Part shown: piece by piece, positions 6,687 to 10,627 of the stretch
How the letters are laid out: each line of letters begins with the position of its first letter
Numbering within the stretch: the first letter of the stretch is position 1
Assembly (NCBI GenBank): GCA_024275615.1
Contig: JAJRYU010000098.1
Coordinates: 1-10,627 of the forward strand
Length of the DNA: 10,627 nucleotides
DNA from: Planctomycetota bacterium
GTDB taxonomy: Bacteria > Planctomycetota > GCA-002687715 > DRQF01
Direction: 5' to 3'
Notes under the pieces: model-generated
The model's database searches: none
What the model was told of the DNA's origin: nothing
The model's input: the letters and a program-made list of their open reading frames with translations, nothing else
Made by a program: the position numbers and the translations under genes

Positions 6687-9565
6687 AACCAGTCTTTCTC
6701 AGTTTGATTCCCAATCCTCCACCCGGATTCGAAACGAAGAAACCAACAAAACGCGATCTTCTGTCGGACAGCATTGCCCTCTTTTCGGATTCGCTCGAGT
6801 CAGCAACCTCCTTGTTGCCAGACTTTGAACGTCGAGTTCATGGTCTGGTCATAACCCCGGGTGACCAGTTTTCGCAAATCACATTGGGCCCAAGCCTTTA
6901 TCACATCGTCGCTCCAGCGTCTTTCTTCGCTTCCTTGCGTTCGATGGCCGCATCTACGCTCCTACTCATCGCTGAACGCCAAGAGACCCTTGAGAAGAAC
7001 GCGCGCTTGACAATTGAGCTTCAACGCAGCCTCGACACTCTTGAGAAGACCCAAACAAGCTATCACGAGACCACCGAACGCTTGATCCAACGCGCCAGTG
7101 AAATCAACCGCCTGTTTGATCTATCCATGGTGGGGAGTTTTCGCACTGATCTGTCTGGAAAGATAATCTTAGCGAATCCAGCGCTACTTGAAATTATCGG
7201 CTACGAGTCTCTCGAAGACCTCAACGAAGTCGGGGTTGAAGGAACATACGAAAACCCGGCAGATCGCCAACGCCTCATCAATATGGCTATGCAAGGGCCC
7301 GTGAAGTCATTTGAGACGCGATTATTGCGCAAAGATGGGCGAGCAATTGATGTCCTCGTGAGCGCCTGTGTCGTCGTTGGCGACGACGACAAGGCACGAT
7401 TCCTCGAAGGCAACATCGTTGACAACATGAGGCAAAAGGAGATTGAGCGAGCGACCACACGCCACGTTAACTTTCTTGAGAAACTTGAGCGCATCGATCG
7501 GGTGATCAGAAGAGCAAAAAGCCTTGAACAAATGCTGTCTGCAGTATTGCAAGAGACTTTGGACATTTTTGCTGCCGACCGCGCTTGGTTGCTCACCCCT
7601 TGTGACCCTGATGCCCCCTCATGGAGCATTCCCATGGAATGCACACGTGCAGAGTATCCCGGTGCCTTCGCGACGGGCGAGACATTTTCGATGCAAGACG
7701 AGGTTTCCTTGGTCCTCAAACAAGCACTGGAAACTAAGAATGTTATCACCATAGATTCGCGGGAAGAGACGGCACCCAAGAAGACGGATGCTCGTTTTGA
7801 AATCAAATCTCAGATTCATTTTGCGGTTCACCCTCTCACCGGCGATCCTTGGCTTCTTGGGCTCCACCAATGCTCTCACTATCGCAGCTGGACCTCCGAT
7901 GAAGAAGAGCTCTTTCGTGAGATTGGCCGACGACTAGGGGACGGCCTCAGCACCATGTTGGTTCTTCAAGATCAACAGTTGAGCAACGATCTATTAGAAC
8001 AAGAACGCAACATGTTTGTCACTGGTCCGGTCGTCGTGTTCAAGTGGGAGAACGCCGAAAACTGGCCAGTCGAATACGTTTCGCCCAATGTCGAAGACGT
8101 TCTCGGTTACACCCCAAACGAACTCAAGTCCGGGAAGCCGATTTATTCCGACCTCATCCATGAGGATGACCTCGCTCGCGTCTCTACAGAAGTTGAGAAT
8201 GGGAACCATCCAACTTCATCGAATTTCATCCACGAACCTTATCGCATCATACGCAAAGACGGCCAAGTCATTTGGATCGATGATTTCACCACAATCATCC
8301 GGAATGCCGAAGGCAAAGTCACCCATTTCTTGGGCTACGTCTTGGATATCACCAAGCGAGTTGAGTCTGAAGAAGCGAGACGCCTCCTTGAGCGCCAACT
8401 GCAACACACACAGAAATTGGAGAGTTTAGGCGTTCTTGCTGGGGGCATCGCCCACGACTTCAACAATCTGCTCATGGCAATCTTGGGCAACGCCGACTTG
8501 GCGCTCGAGTTGCTTTCACCAATGGCACCAGCCCGAAACATGATCAAGGAAATAACCCGGGCCTCGCACCGCGCTGCAGAATTGGCCAAACAGATGCTCG
8601 CATATTCCGGCAAGGGTCGATTCGTTGTGGAACCCATCAACGCGGAATCTCTATTATCGGAAATGGCGCATCTCCTTGAAGTTTCGATCGCAAAAAATGT
8701 GGTCCTCAAATACAACTTTGAGTCTAATGTCCCCTCGTTTGATGGCGATGCCACGCAAATTCGACAGGTTATTATGAATCTGATCACCAATGCTTCAGAA
8801 GCCATTGGCGACGAAAGCGGTTACGTGGCTTTGTCGACGGGAGTCATGACTTGCGATCGTGCATACCTTGAAAGCTCAAAAGACGTCGTCAATTTGAATC
8901 TCGATGAACCGTTACCGGAAGGTCAGTACGTCTATTTCGAAGTCGCAGATACAGGATGCGGCATGAGCGAATCCACGCTGAAGAAGATCTTTGATCCCTT
9001 CTTCACGACGAAATTCGCTGGTCGCGGCTTGGGCATGTCCGCAGTCCTAGGAATCATGCGCGGCCATGGCGGCACCATCAGGATCTATAGTGAAGAGGGA
9101 AAGGGAACATCGTTCAAGGTTCTATTTCCCGCGAACCACGCCTCGAGAAGTACCAAGAAAAAAGTGACGCAGCCCCAAAAAGCACGTGATGATTGGCAAG
9201 GGCGCGGGACTATTCTTGTCGTCGATGACGAAGAAACGGTCCGTACTGTGGCTGTCGGCATGCTTGATTGTCTCGGCTTCGAATCGATGGCTGCAAGCAA
9301 CGGGCTTGACGGTGTTCAAGCGATTCGCGACCGTGGCAACGACATTTCCTGTGTACTTTTGGATCTGACGATGCCGCACATGGATGGGGCTGAAGCCTTT
9401 CGAGAAATGAGGCGGATCGATCCTCATGTCAAAGTCATACTTTGCAGTGGTTACAACGAGCAAGACGCGACACAACGATTCTCGGGTAAAGGCCTCGCGG
9501 ACTTTATTCAGAAGCCATATTCATTGCGCACTCTCAGAGAGAGTCTTCGCGCTCTATTGGCTTAG
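6683..9565 (+). CDS. Cytosolic hybrid histidine kinase, PAS-GAF-PAS-HisKA-HATPase-REC
   Basis: This 960-residue kinase would autophosphorylate in response to its sensor domains or the FIST partner and pass the phosphate to its own receiver. Order: N-terminal region of unknown fold (1-95), coiled coil (about 96-140), PAS (about 140-255), GAF (about 265-427, containing AWLLTPCDPDAPSW), PAS (about 441-560), HisKA with phospho-accepting His591 in GGIAHDFNN, HATPase with N box N699/N703, G1 DTGCGM at 756-761, F box FDPFFTTKF at 770-778 and G2 around 780-784. The C-terminal receiver has acidic D848/D849, phospho-acceptor Asp894, Ser922 and Lys944, so all catalytic residues are intact. No convincing transmembrane segment is present, so input is cytosolic. 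GGGAG at 6674-6678 serves as ribosome binding site at the ATGA junction with the FIST gene. No histidine phosphotransfer protein or DNA-binding regulator is nearby, so the output target is unknown. The 3' end overlaps the convergent Rrf2 gene by 4 bp. Confidence 0.95.
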   Translation: MKPVFLSLIPNPPPGFETKKPTKRDLLSDSIALFSDSLESATSLLPDFERRVHGLVITPGDQFSQITLGPSLYHIVAPASFFASLRSMAASTLLLIAERQETLEKNARLTIELQRSLDTLEKTQTSYHETTERLIQRASEINRLFDLSMVGSFRTDLSGKIILANPALLEIIGYESLEDLNEVGVEGTYENPADRQRLINMAMQGPVKSFETRLLRKDGRAIDVLVSACVVVGDDDKARFLEGNIVDNMRQKEIERATTRHVNFLEKLERIDRVIRRAKSLEQMLSAVLQETLDIFAADRAWLLTPCDPDAPSWSIPMECTRAEYPGAFATGETFSMQDEVSLVLKQALETKNVITIDSREETAPKKTDARFEIKSQIHFAVHPLTGDPWLLGLHQCSHYRSWTSDEEELFREIGRRLGDGLSTMLVLQDQQLSNDLLEQERNMFVTGPVVVFKWENAENWPVEYVSPNVEDVLGYTPNELKSGKPIYSDLIHEDDLARVSTEVENGNHPTSSNFIHEPYRIIRKDGQVIWIDDFTTIIRNAEGKVTHFLGYVLDITKRVESEEARRLLERQLQHTQKLESLGVLAGGIAHDFNNLLMAILGNADLALELLSPMAPARNMIKEITRASHRAAELAKQMLAYSGKGRFVVEPINAESLLSEMAHLLEVSIAKNVVLKYNFESNVPSFDGDATQIRQVIMNLITNASEAIGDESGYVALSTGVMTCDRAYLESSKDVVNLNLDEPLPEGQYVYFEVADTGCGMSESTLKKIFDPFFTTKFAGRGLGMSAVLGIMRGHGGTIRIYSEEGKGTSFKVLFPANHASRSTKKKVTQPQKARDDWQGRGTILVVDDEETVRTVAVGMLDCLGFESMAASNGLDGVQAIRDRGNDISCVLLDLTMPHMDGAEAFREMRRIDPHVKVILCSGYNEQDATQRFSGKGLADFIQKPYSLRTLRESLRALLA

Positions 9566-9981
9566 TGCTCTTCCATGCCCACGAGAGTTTTTAGTGAGAT
9601 GGACTTCAAAGTGAAGGCAACCTGCTCATCGATTTCGGCAAACACACGTCTGAGTGCTCCTCCCGGGCCGGACGTGTCTCCTAACCCTCCCTCCACTTCG
9701 ACGACTTGAAGATTACGGGTCCGGCCCCACTCGAAAACACCAATGATGTCCATCAATGTAATGTTCTTGGCCAAACCCAAGAGGCAATGCCCCCCACCAG
9801 GTCCGCGCGAAGATTGGATGAGTTCTTGCTTCGCCAATTGCTGCAAGACCTTGGCCAAGTGATGGGGGGTGATTCCCAATCGACTCGCCAACTGCCCCGT
9901 GGAGATTGGCGTCCCATCTCCTCGCGCCAATTCGACCATGGCGTCCAATCCGATTCGCGTTGCTTTGCTGAGTTTCAACAT
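9562..9981 (-). CDS. Rrf2-family transcriptional regulator lacking Fe-S cysteines
   Basis: The 139-residue protein is a winged-helix DNA-binding regulator of the Rrf2 family. The N-terminal part (KLSKATRIGLDAMVELA, 3-19) is the usual first helix, residues about 26-50 form the helix-turn-helix (STGQLASRLGITPHHLAKVL), and GPGGGHCLL at 60-68 is the wing motif typical of the family. Iron-sulfur members such as IscR and NsrR carry three cysteines in the 90-106 region; here that stretch contains none, and the only cysteine is Cys66 in the wing. It therefore probably does not bind a cluster in the usual way and may sense another ligand or act as a plain repressor. The start is supported by AGAAGG (complement of 9989-9994) seven bases upstream. 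The gene is divergent from the Had-like dehydrogenase gene and shares its promoter region, so that gene is the most likely target. BadM, an Rrf2 repressor of benzoyl-CoA reductase genes in Rhodopseudomonas palustris, is a functional precedent, not proof of orthology. Confidence 0.9.
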   Translation of the reverse strand: MLKLSKATRIGLDAMVELARGDGTPISTGQLASRLGITPHHLAKVLQQLAKQELIQSSRGPGGGHCLLGLAKNITLMDIIGVFEWGRTRNLQVVEVEGGLGDTSGPGGALRRVFAEIDEQVAFTLKSISLKTLVGMEEH

Positions 9982-10180
9982 GAGTTGCCTTCTTGGAATC
10001 TCGAGCCGATCGTCTCAATACACTGATACAGAATGACTTAAGCCATTTCCCCTACCACATTTTTTGGTCTCCGACGATCTTCCTCACGGGAAGCCGCTGC
10101 CATTTTCTTGAGCACCCTATCAATCTAACCGAAAAAGAGGTAAAAAGGTACTGGTTTACTTCTTTTAGCAAGGAAAGACT
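9982..10180. promoter_or_regulatory. Divergent control region between the Rrf2 regulator and the Had-like gene
   Basis: These 199 bases separate two start codons facing away from each other, so promoters for both genes should lie here. The stretch is visibly richer in A and T than the flanking genes, especially from about 10100 to 10170. The regulator's Shine-Dalgarno is on the minus strand at 9989-9994 and the dehydrogenase's AAGGA is at 10170-10174, six bases before its ATG. A large dyad symmetry lies at 10133-10166. No -35/-10 pair close to consensus was identified on either strand, so a non-housekeeping sigma factor or activator cannot be excluded. Confidence 0.6.
10133..10166. promoter_or_regulatory. 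Candidate operator: 12-bp dyad with 10-bp spacer
   Basis: The left arm AAAAGAGGTAAA (10133-10144) and right arm TTTACTTCTTTT (10155-10166) are reverse complements at 11 of 12 positions, separated by ten bases. The whole 34-bp element ends three bases before the ribosome binding site of the Had-like gene. Such a size and symmetry suit a dimeric winged-helix regulator like the divergently encoded Rrf2 protein, and binding there would block transcription of the dehydrogenase gene. As RNA it could also fold into a hairpin, since the one mismatch becomes a G-U pair. The symmetry is seen directly; the operator role is inference. Confidence 0.5.
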
Positions 10181-10627
10181 ATGCTTATCAAGTCCTGGCA
10201 GATGATAGGGGTGGGAGAGCCCCTCGTCGAAGAGAGCCACGCCTGCCGATCTTTGGCTCCAACGGAAGTACTCGTGAAGATCGCCGGTTGTGGCATCTGC
10301 CACACAGATCTTGGATTCCTGTGCGACGGTGTACCAACACGGCATGCGTTGCCCTTGGTGTTGGGCCACGAGATCAGTGGCACAGTCATTGAAACGGGCA
10401 AGGAGTCTGAGTCATGGTTGAACCAAGACATCATCGTCCCGGCAGTCATGCCATGCGGCGAGTGCGAACTCTGCAAACGTGGGCGAGGTAGTATTTGCCC
10501 CAAACAAATTTTCCCCGGTAATGACATTGATGGCGGTTTTGCCAGCCATGTCATTGTCCCAAGCAAGGGACTTTGCCCGGTTCCCGATTTGGCCAACCAT
10601 GACATTGATCTTTCTTCTCTCTCTGTC
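10181..10627 (+). CDS. had: Zinc-dependent dehydrogenase resembling 6-hydroxycyclohex-1-ene-1-carbonyl-CoA dehydrogenase; 3' end outside window
   Basis: Only the first 149 codons are present; members of the family have about 350-370. The product is a medium-chain zinc dehydrogenase: catalytic zinc ligand Cys40 in AGCGICHTDLG (35-45), GHE with His63 and Glu64, and the structural zinc cysteines 92, 95, 98 and 106 in the PCGECELC region. The combination of GVPT at 50-53, PAVMPCGECELC at 87-98 and PGNDIDGGFASH at 112-123 is what I recall for Had, the NAD-dependent enzyme that oxidises 6-hydroxycyclohex-1-ene-1-carbonyl-CoA in anaerobic benzoyl-CoA degradation, rather than ordinary alcohol dehydrogenases. 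An in-frame TAG at 10166-10168 and AAGGA at 10170-10174 fix the start. In known clusters had is grouped with the ring hydrolase gene oah, the dienoyl-CoA hydratase gene dch and benzoyl-CoA reductase genes, which would lie to the right. The family is certain; the exact substrate is inferred from similarity of a partial sequence, so another alcohol dehydrogenase remains possible. Confidence 0.72.
   Translation, partial: MLIKSWQMIGVGEPLVEESHACRSLAPTEVLVKIAGCGICHTDLGFLCDGVPTRHALPLVLGHEISGTVIETGKESESWLNQDIIVPAVMPCGECELCKRGRGSICPKQIFPGNDIDGGFASHVIVPSKGLCPVPDLANHDIDLSSLSV

Noticed and set aside
7201..7806. 201-codon minus-strand frame opposite the kinase gene
   Set aside because: Antisense to the PAS and GAF coding region; Ser/Arg-rich composition is typical of a shadow frame.
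10052..10605. Minus-strand frames of 105 and 146 codons across the Had-like gene
   Set aside because: They are antisense to a gene with two intact zinc sites and have no recognised domain.

Overview
The window reads as ordinary bacterial chromosome of roughly balanced G+C, densely coded, with five genes on the plus strand, one regulator on the minus strand and a seventh gene cut by the right edge. The host looks Gram-negative: one product carries a probable lipoprotein signal and another a Sec signal peptide. The large secreted protein, a CAP domain behind what looks like a degenerate metallopeptidase region, recalls planctomycete, myxobacterial and related deep-branching genomes. That is an impression from memory, not a taxonomic assignment. 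The last gene resembles a dehydrogenase of anaerobic benzoyl-CoA degradation, which would make the host an anaerobe or facultative anaerobe.

Layout. 1-144: leader of a DEAD-box RNA helicase gene (145-1974), a complete DeaD/CsdA-type enzyme with a C-terminal DbpA-like RNA-binding domain. 1975-2153: a non-coding gap ending in a 16-bp hairpin directly before the next start. 2154-2963: a probable cyanophycinase-family (peptidase S51) lipoprotein. 2964-3206: a non-coding gap with a possible structured leader. 3207-5456: the large secreted CAP-domain protein. 5457-5519: a short gap with a 10-bp hairpin. 5520-6686 and 6683-9565: a two-gene signalling unit joined by an ATGA overlap, a FIST-domain sensor followed by a cytosolic PAS-GAF-PAS hybrid histidine kinase with a C-terminal receiver. 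9562-9981 (minus): an Rrf2-family regulator without the cluster-binding cysteines, overlapping the kinase gene tail to tail by 4 bp. 9982-10180: the divergent control region, with a strong dyad symmetry just before the ribosome binding site of the last gene. 10181 to the edge: the N-terminal 149 residues of a zinc-dependent dehydrogenase resembling 6-hydroxycyclohex-1-ene-1-carbonyl-CoA dehydrogenase (Had).

How the parts may work together. The FIST protein and hybrid kinase almost certainly form one signalling pair; the arrangement matches the NosP (haem-based nitric oxide sensor) and partner-kinase operons known in Proteobacteria, although haem binding cannot be read from sequence. The Rrf2 regulator and the Had-like gene share a promoter region, which suggests local control of an anaerobic aromatic pathway whose other genes would lie beyond the right edge. 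Rrf2 control of benzoyl-CoA pathway genes has a precedent in BadM of Rhodopseudomonas palustris. The helicase, S51 and CAP genes look like independent transcription units.

No tRNA, rRNA, insertion sequence, CRISPR array or prophage gene was seen. No gap exceeds 300 bases. No convincing rho-independent terminator (stem plus T-run) was found after any gene. The most interesting items are the Rrf2/Had divergon with its dyad, the NosP-like FIST/kinase operon and the hairpin covering the S51 ribosome binding site.
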